Source: CAZVCJ01 sp964625745
Lineage (GTDB): Bacteria > Chloroflexota > Anaerolineae > VGOG01
Assembly (NCBI GenBank): GCA_964625745.1
Contig: CAZVCJ010000110.1
Coordinates: 1-13,196 of the forward strand
DNA length: 13,196 nucleotides
Direction: 5' to 3'
Part shown: positions 6,393-12,185 of the stretch, in pieces
How the letters are laid out: the number at the start of each line of letters is the position of its first letter
How positions within the stretch are numbered: the first letter of the stretch is position 1
Notes under the pieces: generated by a model
What the model saw: the letters and a program-made list of their open reading frames with translations, nothing else
Told to the model about the DNA's origin: nothing
The model's database searches: none
Position numbers and translations under genes: made by a program

Positions 6393-6683
6393 TTAGTCCT
6401 CAACTCGCACCAGCAGATAGCGAATGACCTCCTCCGTGAGTTTCAGCTTCCGCTCCAGTTCGCCGAGAGACTTGGGATCCAGTTGAACTTGCATCAGCAC
6501 GTAATATCCTTCTTGCTGTTTCTGGATCGGATACGCCAGGCGGCGCCTGCCCCAATGGTTTACATTGGTTATCTGACCTCCGCCCTCAGTGATGAACTGG
6601 CTGACTTTCTCCGTGACACCTGTTAGCCCCTCATCCTCCTCTACATCGGGGTGAGCGATGAAGGTAAACTCGTAATTGCGCAT
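6393..6683 (-). CDS. rpsF: 30S ribosomal protein S6
   Basis: S6 binds S18 on the small-subunit platform. The 96-residue product has the full family pattern: MRNYEFTFIAHPDV start, GGGQITNVNHWGRRRLAYPIQKQQEGYYVLMQ centre, and LTEEVIRYLLVRVED end. It is the first gene of rpsF-ssb-rpsR. The Shine-Dalgarno AAGGAGG (6705-6699) is 15 bases from the ATG, which is longer than usual. In-frame ATC codons sit at 3 and 6 bases from it, but the family start at MRNYE argues for the ATG. The predicted transcript start near 6748 leaves a leader of about 65 bases. I could not recognise the known S6:S18 autoregulatory structure in it. Confidence 0.97.
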   Translation of the reverse strand: MRNYEFTFIAHPDVEEDEGLTGVTEKVSQFITEGGGQITNVNHWGRRRLAYPIQKQQEGYYVLMQVQLDPKSLGELERKLKLTEEVIRYLLVRVED

Positions 6684-6753
6684 GTCGGCGATGATGTGCC
6701 TCCTTTCTCTAAAAAGACTCTCTACTCACTACTCTCGCGTGACGATGGGCATA

Positions 6754-6782
6754 ACTATAGCACAAAGCGCCGATTTTGGCAA
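6754..6782 (-). promoter_or_regulatory. Promoter of rpsF-ssb-rpsR
   Basis: On the minus strand there is a -35 box TTGCCA (6782-6777), a 17-base spacer and a -10 box TATAGT (6759-6754). It lies about 70 bases upstream of rpsF. Confidence 0.8.
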
Positions 6783-6786
6783 GCGG

Positions 6787-7884
6787 CTAAATGCTGAATC
6801 TGAAGTGGATGACGTCGCTATCCTGCACTACGTATTCCTTGCCCTCCAGGCGCAAAAGACCTCTCTGTTTAGCGGCCGCGAAGGAGCCGCTAGTCATTAG
6901 CTTCTGGTAGGAAATGACCTCAGCACGGATGAAGCCTCGCTCCATGTCGCTGTGGATCTTGCCCGCAGCCTGAGGGGCCAGGGTCCCCCTTAGAAGCGTC
7001 CAGGCTCGCACCTCTTTTCCTCCAGTTGTGGTGAAGAATGTTATCAAGTTCAGCAAACGATAGCCAGCCTCGACCAGCTTTTGCAGCCCCGGTTCTCTCG
7101 ATCCGGTCTCGGCACGATAGGCCGCTGCCTCCTCAGGGGGCCAGTCAGCCAGCTCCATCTCCAGTTGGGCACAGATAGAGACCACTCCCGCCCCTTCGAC
7201 AGCCGCCAGATCCGCCACGGCCTTCACTAACTCCCCCCCGTCGGGCAGATCTTCCTCCCCTACGTTAGCTATGTAGAGCCGAGGCTTGGCTGTCAAAAGG
7301 TTCAACTCCCTTAGCATCTCCGCCTCTTTGTCCGTCACCGCTAAGTCGGTAGCCTTCTCCCCTGCCTCGAGGCGATGGTGCAACTTCTCCAGGAAATCCA
7401 GCTCGGCGGCGTAGTCCTTTGGTTGGCTCTTGGCTGCCGAGCGGACCTTCCCCAGCCGCCGCTCGACGGTGGCCAGGTCAGCCAGCAGCAGCTCCAGGTC
7501 TACGACCTCGGCATCGGCACGGGGATTGATCTCAGCCATAACGTGGGGCACCTGGGTATCGCGGAAGCAGCGCACCACCATGGCCACGGCGTCCACGTTG
7601 CGAATATGGCCCAGGAATTGGTTGCCCAATCCCTCGCCCTGGCTGGCGCCCTTCACCAGTCCGGCGATGTCCACGAATTCGACGGCGGCAGGGACGACGC
7701 GTTCCGGTTCCACCATGGCGGCGATGTCCCACAGCCGTTGATCGGGCACCTCGGCCACACCCACGTTGCGCTCAATGGTGGTGAAGGGGTAGTTGGCCAC
7801 GGCGGCGTTGGCCCTGGTCAAAGCGTTGAAAAGGGTTGACTTGCCCACGTTGGGCAATCCGACAATACCGATGTGCAAGCTCAT
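6787..7884 (-). CDS. ychF: YchF/OLA1-family P-loop ATPase
   Basis: YchF is a universally conserved Obg-related NTPase that prefers ATP and is linked to ribosomes and the oxidative stress response. The 365-residue product has the P-loop GLPNVGKS (9-16), the switch YPFTTIERN (32-40) and DIAG (72-75). At the G4 position it has NVGE (207-210), the NxxE form that replaces NKxD and explains ATP preference in this family. A coiled-coil insert lies at about 125-195 and the TGS-like end at about 280-365 (ITFFTTTGGKEVRAWTLLRG...FIRAEVI). I start it at ATG 7884: GAAAGGGGG lies seven bases upstream, the length matches the family, and a promoter lies between 7918 and 7946. The frame is open up to 8019, but that extension would precede the promoter. 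Confidence 0.97.
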   Translation of the reverse strand: MSLHIGIVGLPNVGKSTLFNALTRANAAVANYPFTTIERNVGVAEVPDQRLWDIAAMVEPERVVPAAVEFVDIAGLVKGASQGEGLGNQFLGHIRNVDAVAMVVRCFRDTQVPHVMAEINPRADAEVVDLELLLADLATVERRLGKVRSAAKSQPKDYAAELDFLEKLHHRLEAGEKATDLAVTDKEAEMLRELNLLTAKPRLYIANVGEEDLPDGGELVKAVADLAAVEGAGVVSICAQLEMELADWPPEEAAAYRAETGSREPGLQKLVEAGYRLLNLITFFTTTGGKEVRAWTLLRGTLAPQAAGKIHSDMERGFIRAEVISYQKLMTSGSFAAAKQRGLLRLEGKEYVVQDSDVIHFRFSI

Positions 7885-7917
7885 CTTTTCGCCCCCTTTC
7901 TGGTGATCAGCTTTGAT

Positions 7918-7946
7918 ATTATAGCACCGAACGCCCTCCGCCGCAA
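7918..7946 (-). promoter_or_regulatory. Promoter of ychF
   Basis: On the minus strand there is a -35 box TTGCGG (7946-7941), a 17-base spacer and a consensus -10 box TATAAT (7923-7918). The predicted start near 7911 leaves a 27-base leader and supports the ATG at 7884. Confidence 0.8.
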
Positions 7947-7949
7947 TTG

Positions 7950-8017
7950 AGAACACGGATTCGCAGGATTTACAGATTTCTCTCAAAGCCCAGGGCACCC
8001 GATCCGTTAATCCTGCC
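7950..8017. repeat. 68-bp direct repeat, copy 1
   Basis: This copy runs from AGAACACGGATTCGCAGG to GATCCGTTAATCCTGCC. Copy 2, at 8038-8105, has the same length without gaps and matches at 58 of 68 positions by my count. The ends (CGGATTCGCAGG; CCGTTAATCCTGCC) resemble dispersed 'ACGGATTAACGG' intergenic repeats that I recall from other genomes. Confidence 0.8.
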
Positions 8018-8037
8018 ACTGGCGTTGCTGTGGATTA

Positions 8038-8105
8038 AGAACCCGGATTCGCAGGGTTTACGGAGTTCCCTCAAAGCCCACGTCATTTGATCCGTTAATC
8101 CTGCC
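8038..8105. repeat. 68-bp direct repeat, copy 2
   Basis: This is the second copy of the repeat at 7950-8017, offset by 88 bases. Most differences fall in the stretch before GATCCGTTAATCC. It ends 17 bases before the -35 box of the radical SAM gene, so the pair fills the space between the divergent ychF and radical SAM promoters. Confidence 0.8.
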
Positions 8106-8122
8106 GATCCTGTTCTCATCGC

Positions 8123-8150
8123 TTGACAAGTGCGTGGTTTGCCCTATACT
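8123..8150 (+). promoter_or_regulatory. Strong promoter of the radical SAM gene and probably the following operon
   Basis: Consensus -35 TTGACA (8123-8128), a 16-base spacer and -10 TATACT (8145-8150). Transcription would begin near 8157. That places the in-frame GTG at 8130 upstream of the transcript and forces a downstream start for the coding region. Confidence 0.85.
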
Positions 8151-8183
8151 TACCAGGGTAGGAATTGGGAAGGGAGATTGGGC

Positions 8184-9851
8184 TTGAAGTGGGAGTTCAT
8201 AGCTGAGGCGAAGCGGATACTGGGGCGAGAGCAGGGGACAATCCATAAGGACTGGGGGGGCAAGCTGCCCATCGCGCTGGCCTACCCCAACACCTACCAG
8301 GTGGGCATGTCCAACCTGGGCCTGCAGACGGTGTACCGCCTCTTCAACCAGCGAGCCGACGTGGTCTGCGAGCGGGTTTTCTATCGGCAGGGGGCGGGGA
8401 GCAGGCCGCTGATTTCGTTGGAATCGCAGCGGGACGCCAAAGATTTCGCGGTACTGGCTTTCTCCATCTCCTTCGAGATGGACTACTTCAACGTGGTGGC
8501 GATGTTGCGCCAGGCGGACATCCCCCCACTGGCCGAGGAGCGAGACGAGGACTATCCCTTGCTCCTGGCTGGTGGTCCCGCTGTAACCGCCAACCCCCAG
8601 CCCCTGGCCCCCGTCTTCGACGCCTTCGCCATCGGCGAGGCAGAGGTCATCGTCCCCCCTCTGGTCGAAGCCCTCCAAGCTGGCATCGGCGAAAGCCGAG
8701 ATAACCTTCTCTCAGCATTGGCTAACATACCGGGCGTTTACGTCCCCAGTCAATACCCAATATCCAATACCCAATATCCAGTGAAACGTCAATGGGTCCC
8801 TGACCTCGACACTTGTCCTGCTATCTCAGTTGTTCTAACCCCTGACACCGAGTTCGGCGATATGTACCTGGTGGAGATCGCCCGAGGCTGTGGGCGAGGC
8901 TGCCGCTTCTGCCTGGCGGGATACACCTATCGTCCCGTGCGGGAACGGAGCCCAGCGGTGCTGCTGGAGCAGGCTGAAGAGGCGCTGCGCTATCGCGACA
9001 GGATCGGCCTGGTGAGCGCGGCCGTCTCCGACTACTCACGCATTGGGGAGCTGGCCACGAGCCTGCGGGGGATGGGGGCCAAGCTCTCCGTCTCCTCCTT
9101 GCGCGTTGACCCATTGCCTGAGACCCTGGTTCGCGCCCTGGCTGAGAGCGGAGTCCAGACGTTGACCATCGCTCCTGAGGCCGGGTCTCAACGCCTGCGT
9201 ACTTTGATCAACAAGAAGGTGTCCGAAGATGACCTGATGCGAGCTGCGGACCTGGCCGCCCGTTACGACTTCGCGCAACTCAAGCTCTACTTCATGCTGG
9301 GCCTGCCTGCTGAGACCGATGAAGATGTCCAGGCTCTCGTTGACCTGGTGCTGATGGTACGAGAGCGATTTCCGCGCCGGATCACGGTGAACATCACCCC
9401 CTTCGTGCCCAAGGCCCACACGCCGTTCCAATGGGTGGCCATGGCTGCAGTCGAGAGCTTGCAGGATAGGCTGGCCCACATTGAGCAGGCCCTACGACCT
9501 CTGGGAATCGCGGTCAAAGCCGAGAGCCCTGCCTGGGCGGCGGTGCAGGGCGTCTTGTCTCGGGGCGATAGCAGGGTGGGCCAGGCTCTGGTCAGGATGA
9601 AGGGGAGATCCCCGGCAGCCTGGCGACGGGCGCTGCGGGAATGTCAGCTCGATGCCGCCGAATACCTGAGAGAACACTCATGGGACGAGCCTTTGCCCTG
9701 GGCCGTGGTGGATAGCGGCGTCAGCGATGATTACCTGTGGCGGGAGTTGGGGAGAGCGATGGAGAGAAAGAACAGGTTGTGTCATTGCGAGCGGAGCGAA
9801 GCAATCTCCACCACGGAGGGGATTGCTTCGTCGCTACGCTCCTCGCAATGA
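8184..9851 (+). CDS. B12-binding-like radical SAM protein (TIGR03960-type)
   Basis: This 555-residue protein belongs to a radical SAM family of unsettled function that often accompanies a DUF2344 protein, which is absent here. Residues about 20-185 form a cobalamin-binding-like domain (LALAYPNTYQVGMSNLGLQ; LLLAGGPAVTANPQPLAPVFDAFAIGEAE). The radical SAM core starts at ARGCGRGCRFC, with cluster cysteines C236, C240 and C243, and continues through SSLRVDPLPE, TIAPEAGSQRLR and LYFMLGLPAETDED. I start it at TTG 8184: AAGGGAG is seven bases upstream and the promoter excludes the GTG at 8130. Residues 190-199 (QYPISNTQYP) come from a 14-bp tandem repeat. The last ~23 residues (CHCERSEAIS...SLRSSQ) and the stop come from a palindromic repeat. 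They replace the region where I would expect the family's Cys-rich end after LPWxxxDxGVSxxxLWRE. Confidence 0.9.
   Translation: MKWEFIAEAKRILGREQGTIHKDWGGKLPIALAYPNTYQVGMSNLGLQTVYRLFNQRADVVCERVFYRQGAGSRPLISLESQRDAKDFAVLAFSISFEMDYFNVVAMLRQADIPPLAEERDEDYPLLLAGGPAVTANPQPLAPVFDAFAIGEAEVIVPPLVEALQAGIGESRDNLLSALANIPGVYVPSQYPISNTQYPVKRQWVPDLDTCPAISVVLTPDTEFGDMYLVEIARGCGRGCRFCLAGYTYRPVRERSPAVLLEQAEEALRYRDRIGLVSAAVSDYSRIGELATSLRGMGAKLSVSSLRVDPLPETLVRALAESGVQTLTIAPEAGSQRLRTLINKKVSEDDLMRAADLAARYDFAQLKLYFMLGLPAETDEDVQALVDLVLMVRERFPRRITVNITPFVPKAHTPFQWVAMAAVESLQDRLAHIEQALRPLGIAVKAESPAWAAVQGVLSRGDSRVGQALVRMKGRSPAAWRRALRECQLDAAEYLREHSWDEPLPWAVVDSGVSDDYLWRELGRAMERKNRLCHCERSEAISTTEGIASSLRSSQ
8751..8778 (+). 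repeat. 14-bp tandem repeat inside the radical SAM gene
   Basis: CAATACCCAATATC occurs twice, perfectly and back to back, and is itself made of 7-base subunits (CAATACC/CAATATC). It encodes QYPISNTQYP in frame. A GTGAAAC heptamer (8781-8787), the unit of another repeat family in this window, follows directly. Confidence 0.8.
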
Positions 9852-9852
9852 C
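9781..9852. repeat. GTCATTGCGAG palindromic repeat forming the end of the radical SAM gene
   Basis: The left arm is GTCATTGCGAG...GCGAAGCAATCTCC (9781-9809). The right arm is GGGGATTGCTTCGTCGCTA...CTCGCAATGAC (ending at 9852). The arms pair imperfectly because the right one has a few extra bases, which is typical of this widespread repeat type. It is translated as CHCERSEAIS...IASSLRSSQ, and its last bases (CAATGA) give the stop codon. Confidence 0.9.
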
Positions 9853-9879
9853 GGCCTGAACGGAAGGGTAAAGCAATCC

Positions 9880-10665
9880 TTGCTGCGACATCAGATCAAC
9901 AGTCTCGTCTACTACTGTTTCGGTAATCTGGCCTCACACGACGATATTTTCCACGGCGTGTTCACGCGGCTGGGTGGGGTGAGCCCCTTGCCATACGGGT
10001 CGCTCAACGTGGGTCACCTAGTCGGCGACGACCACGAGCTGGTGGAGGCCAACCACGATCTCATCTACCGCGCCCTGGGCATCTCGCGAGGTGATGTCGC
10101 CACCGCCCACCAGGTGCACGGGAGCCGGGTGGCACTGGCGGGACCTGAGGATCGCGGTCTAGTGATCCCTGCCACCGATGCTTTGATCACCGACGCTCCC
10201 GGCGTAGCTCTCATGCTCCGCTTCGCCGATTGCCTGCCCGTTCTACTCTACGACCCCGTCCGCCGGGCCATTGGCCTGGCTCACGCTGGCTGGAAGGGCG
10301 CAGTCAAAGGGATTGCTGCGAAGACGGCTTCGGCTATGGTGGAAGCCTACGGCAGCCGCCCCGCCGACATCATAGCTGGCCTCGGCCCGTGCATCGGGCC
10401 CTGTTGCTACCAGGTCGGGACGGAGGTGATAGAGTTGGTTAAAGCCAGGTTCAATCATTGGCCGGGGCTCCTTCGGCCCCAAGGGGATGGCTCGGTTCAC
10501 TTCGACCTCTGGGAGGCCAGCCGCTGTCAGTTGGCCGAGCTGGGTGTCGAGAAGATCGAGGTGATCCAACTCTGCACCGCCTGTCGCACCGACGAGTTCT
10601 TCTCTCATCGGGCGGAGGAAGGCCGTACGGGGCGGTTCGCGGTGGTACTGGGAATGAGAGGTTGA
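9880..10665 (+). CDS. pgeF: PgeF/YfiH-type multicopper-oxidase-fold nucleoside phosphorylase
   Basis: This 261-residue member of the YfiH/YlmD/LACC1 family is linked to purine nucleoside phosphorolysis/deamination and to peptidoglycan editing. It has GVFTRLGGVS (26-35), HQVHG with H80, the conserved C118 in ADCLP and H135 in HAGWKG (the catalytic/zinc trio of the family), then GPCIGPCCYQVG, FDLW and CTACRTDEFFSHR near the end. The frame is open back to 9727, but that part only translates the palindromic repeat (GCVIASGAKQ...). I therefore start at TTG 9880, with GGAAGGG (9862-9868) 11 bases upstream. This start is less certain than the family call. It follows the radical SAM stop by 28 bases and precedes yggS by 3, so it is probably co-transcribed. 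Confidence 0.93.
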   Translation: MLRHQINSLVYYCFGNLASHDDIFHGVFTRLGGVSPLPYGSLNVGHLVGDDHELVEANHDLIYRALGISRGDVATAHQVHGSRVALAGPEDRGLVIPATDALITDAPGVALMLRFADCLPVLLYDPVRRAIGLAHAGWKGAVKGIAAKTASAMVEAYGSRPADIIAGLGPCIGPCCYQVGTEVIELVKARFNHWPGLLRPQGDGSVHFDLWEASRCQLAELGVEKIEVIQLCTACRTDEFFSHRAEEGRTGRFAVVLGMRG

Positions 10666-10668
10666 GCT

Positions 10669-11472
10669 ATGGTTGATATCGAGGCCAATTTGCGAGATTT
10701 GGAACAGAGGATAGCCGAGGCGGCAGGTCGGGCCGGGCGCGACCCGGCGGAGATCACCTTGGTGGCGGTGACCAAGATGTTTACCGTGGCCCACATCCAG
10801 GCCGCCTGCGAGCTGGGGGTGCGCCACTTCGGCGAAAACCGGGTGGGCGAGGCGGCGGAGAAGGTGCCCATCGTCAACCAATGGATTGAGAAGCAAGCTC
10901 TTCTGCCCATCACCTGGCACCTGGTCGGCCACCTGCAGAGCCGCAAAGCCAGAGATGCCATCCAGTTGTTCGACATCGTTCATTCGGTGGACACTCTGAA
11001 GCTGGCCAGGCGCCTGAATCGCCTCCTCCCTTCCTCCCCCCCAGGGCCTGCCCTGAGCAAGGTCGAAGGGTTGGGAGGGAGAAAGGGGGGGCGCGAGGGC
11101 AAGACCATGCCCATTTTGCTGGAGGCCAACGTCTCGGGCGAGGAGGGCAAGTACGGGTTTGCCCTGGACCGATGGGCAGAGGATAAAGAGCAGCGAGAGC
11201 GCTTTTTCACCATCGTGGAGGAGATACTGGCCTTGCCCCAACTGGAGGTGCAGGGCCTGATGACCATAGCGCCCATCGTAGCCGATCCTGAAGAGGCGCG
11301 GCCCTACTTTCGGCGACTGCGGCAACTGCGAGACGCCCTGGCCGAGAGGTTTCCAGGGGAACATTGGCGACATCTCTCCATGGGCATGACCGACGACTTC
11401 GAGGTAGCCATCGAAGAGGGAGCTACCCTGGTGCGCATCGGCCGGGCCATCTTCGGGGAGAGGCAAACGTGA
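10669..11472 (+). CDS. yggS: PLP homeostasis protein YggS/PLPBP family
   Basis: This is a pyridoxal-phosphate-binding, alanine-racemase-fold (type III) protein that controls free PLP and amino-acid balance; no enzyme activity is established for the family. K36 in LVAVTKMFT is the PLP lysine. HFGENRVGEAAEK, WHLVGHLQSRKAR and SMGMTDDFEVAIEEGATLVRIGRAIFG are the family signatures. At 267 residues it is about 30-40 longer than usual, because residues about 121-143 (including PGPALSKVEGLGG) are a translated palindromic repeat placed between RRLNRLL and MPILLEANVSGEEGK. The ATG is 3 bases after the pgeF stop, and GAGAGG in the end of pgeF can serve as the ribosome site. The stop TGA (11470-11472) lies in the first GTGAAAC unit of the next repeat. 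Confidence 0.95.
   Translation: MVDIEANLRDLEQRIAEAAGRAGRDPAEITLVAVTKMFTVAHIQAACELGVRHFGENRVGEAAEKVPIVNQWIEKQALLPITWHLVGHLQSRKARDAIQLFDIVHSVDTLKLARRLNRLLPSSPPGPALSKVEGLGGRKGGREGKTMPILLEANVSGEEGKYGFALDRWAEDKEQRERFFTIVEEILALPQLEVQGLMTIAPIVADPEEARPYFRRLRQLRDALAERFPGEHWRHLSMGMTDDFEVAIEEGATLVRIGRAIFGERQT
11022..11091. repeat. Palindromic repeat inside yggS (CCCTGAGCAAGGTCGAAGGG core)
   Basis: The core CCCTGAGCAAGGTCGAAGGG (11051-11070) matches a very widespread dispersed element usually translated as PALSKVEG. A pyrimidine-rich arm (11022-11042) and a purine-rich arm (11071-11091) flank it and can pair partially. It keeps the yggS frame open. Confidence 0.8.
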
Positions 11473-11526
11473 AACGTGAAAACGTGATGCGTGAAGAGAA
11501 TTCACGTTTCACGCTTCACGCATCAC
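11467..11526. repeat. GTGAAAC heptamer palindrome between yggS and yggT
   Basis: The left half has units GTGAAAC, GTGAAAAC, GTGATGC and GTGAAGA. The right half is the complement of similar units. Two exact pairings exist: 11469-11480 with 11501-11512 (12 bp), and 11484-11496 with 11514-11526 (13 bp). They interleave and so exclude each other. The left edge supplies the yggS stop codon. Confidence 0.85.
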
Positions 11527-11556
11527 TGCTTGTGGCAGGAAAAACGGGAGGTCAAA

Positions 11557-11817
11557 ATGGACTTACTGGTCCACTTTGTTGACGTTTTCTTCACCCTACT
11601 CAACCTGGCCATCCTGGCCAGAGTGCTACTGTCCTGGGTCAGGGTCAGCCCCTATCATCCTGCCGTAGAGTTACTCCATCGGATCACCGAGCCCATCCTG
11701 GCTCCTTTACGCCGAGTCATCCCTTCCATCGGCATGGTTGACATCAGCCCCATCATCGCCATGCTCCTCTTGCAAATCATCCAGCAAGTGCTGGTGGCGG
11801 TCATACGCGGTTTCTAA
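11557..11817 (+). CDS. yggT: YggT-family integral membrane protein
   Basis: An 86-residue membrane protein of the YggT family, often encoded near division genes and linked to osmotic tolerance and membrane organisation, with exact role unclear. It has two hydrophobic segments, about 3-25 (LLVHFVDVFFTLLNLAILARVLLSW) and about 62-84 (IIAMLLLQIIQQVLVAVI). The conserved loop between them contains SWVRVSPYHP and the ITEPILAPLRRVIPSIGMVDISP signature. The ATG at 11557 has GGGAGG (11546-11551) five bases upstream. The frame extends back to 11491 through the heptamer palindrome, but I reject that extension as repeat translation. It lies between yggS and yggU and is probably in the same operon. Confidence 0.93.
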   Translation: MDLLVHFVDVFFTLLNLAILARVLLSWVRVSPYHPAVELLHRITEPILAPLRRVIPSIGMVDISPIIAMLLLQIIQQVLVAVIRGF

Positions 11818-11832
11818 AACGCGGGGGGAAAG

Positions 11833-12126
11833 ATGAGCCAGCTCAAGATCACCGAGGCCGGGGGCGGCGTGACTTTCGCCGTGCGGGTCGTCCCTCGGGC
11901 CAGCAAAAACGAGATCGTGGGGGTTCACGGCGATGCCCTCAAGATTCGACTCACCGCCCCACCCGTTGAGGGGAGGGCCAACGAAGCCCTCATCGCTTTC
12001 CTGGCCCAACGGCTGGGCGTGCGCAAGGGCCAGGTGGAGATCGTGGCAGGGGCTACCTCGCGTAGGAAGATGATCCGCGTCATTGATTTGTCAGCTCAGG
12101 AGGTGAAGGAGATCTTGTTGGGATAA
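11833..12126 (+). CDS. yggU: DUF167/YggU-family protein
   Basis: A 97-residue member of the small DUF167 (YggU) family, whose biochemical role is unknown. The hallmark is KIRLTAPPVEGRANEALIAFLAQRLGV (about 37-63), after VRVVPRASKNEIVG and followed by VEIVAGATSRRKMIRV. Length is normal. GGGGGGAAAG stands directly upstream of the ATG, 15 bases after yggT. It is the last gene of the radical SAM-pgeF-yggS-yggT-yggU run and is followed by a hairpin. Its last 146 bases are duplicated about 1.06 kb downstream as a truncated copy. Confidence 0.95.
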   Translation: MSQLKITEAGGGVTFAVRVVPRASKNEIVGVHGDALKIRLTAPPVEGRANEALIAFLAQRLGVRKGQVEIVAGATSRRKMIRVIDLSAQEVKEILLG

Positions 12127-12131
12127 CAATG

Positions 12132-12166
12132 AAGGCCACGAAAGTACTCGCGTCTTTCGTGGCCTT
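12132..12166. terminator. Terminator after yggU, shared with the convergent PIN gene
   Basis: AAGGCCACGAAAG (12132-12144) and CTTTCGTGGCCTT (12154-12166) form a perfect 13-bp stem with a 9-base loop. It begins 5 bases after the yggU stop and 20 bases before the end of the convergent toxin gene. The tails (TCGCTT on plus, CATTGTTAT on minus) are only weakly T-rich. Confidence 0.7.
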
Positions 12167-12185
12167 TCGCTTAGTCGGACCGACA

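Noticed and set aside
7885..8019. 45-residue N-terminal extension of YchF
   Set aside because: It lies across the ychF promoter and a repeat copy. The family length and ribosome site support ATG 7884.
7950..8105. Possible CRISPR array or riboswitch in the ychF-radical SAM gap
   Set aside because: Only two long repeats with a 20-base interval are present, and no conserved riboswitch core was recognised.
8058..8678. 206-residue minus-strand frame opposite the radical SAM gene start
   Set aside because: It is a shadow of the cobalamin-binding-like domain and runs across the radical SAM promoter and the repeat region.
9727..9879. 51-residue N-terminal extension of PgeF
   Set aside because: It only translates the end of the radical SAM gene and the GTCATTGCGAG palindrome in another frame.
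10243..11505. 420-residue minus-strand open frame opposite pgeF and yggS
   Set aside because: It is antisense to two well-recognised genes over its whole length, has no family motifs and owes its length to GC-rich codon use.
11467..11526. H-type RNA pseudoknot formed by the A-B-A'-B' segments
   Set aside because: The connecting loops of 3, 4 and 1 bases cannot easily span stems of 12-13 bp, so I treat the two stems as alternatives.
11491..11556. 22-residue N-terminal extension of YggT
   Set aside because: It translates the heptamer palindrome. ATG 11557 has a proper ribosome site and matches the family start.
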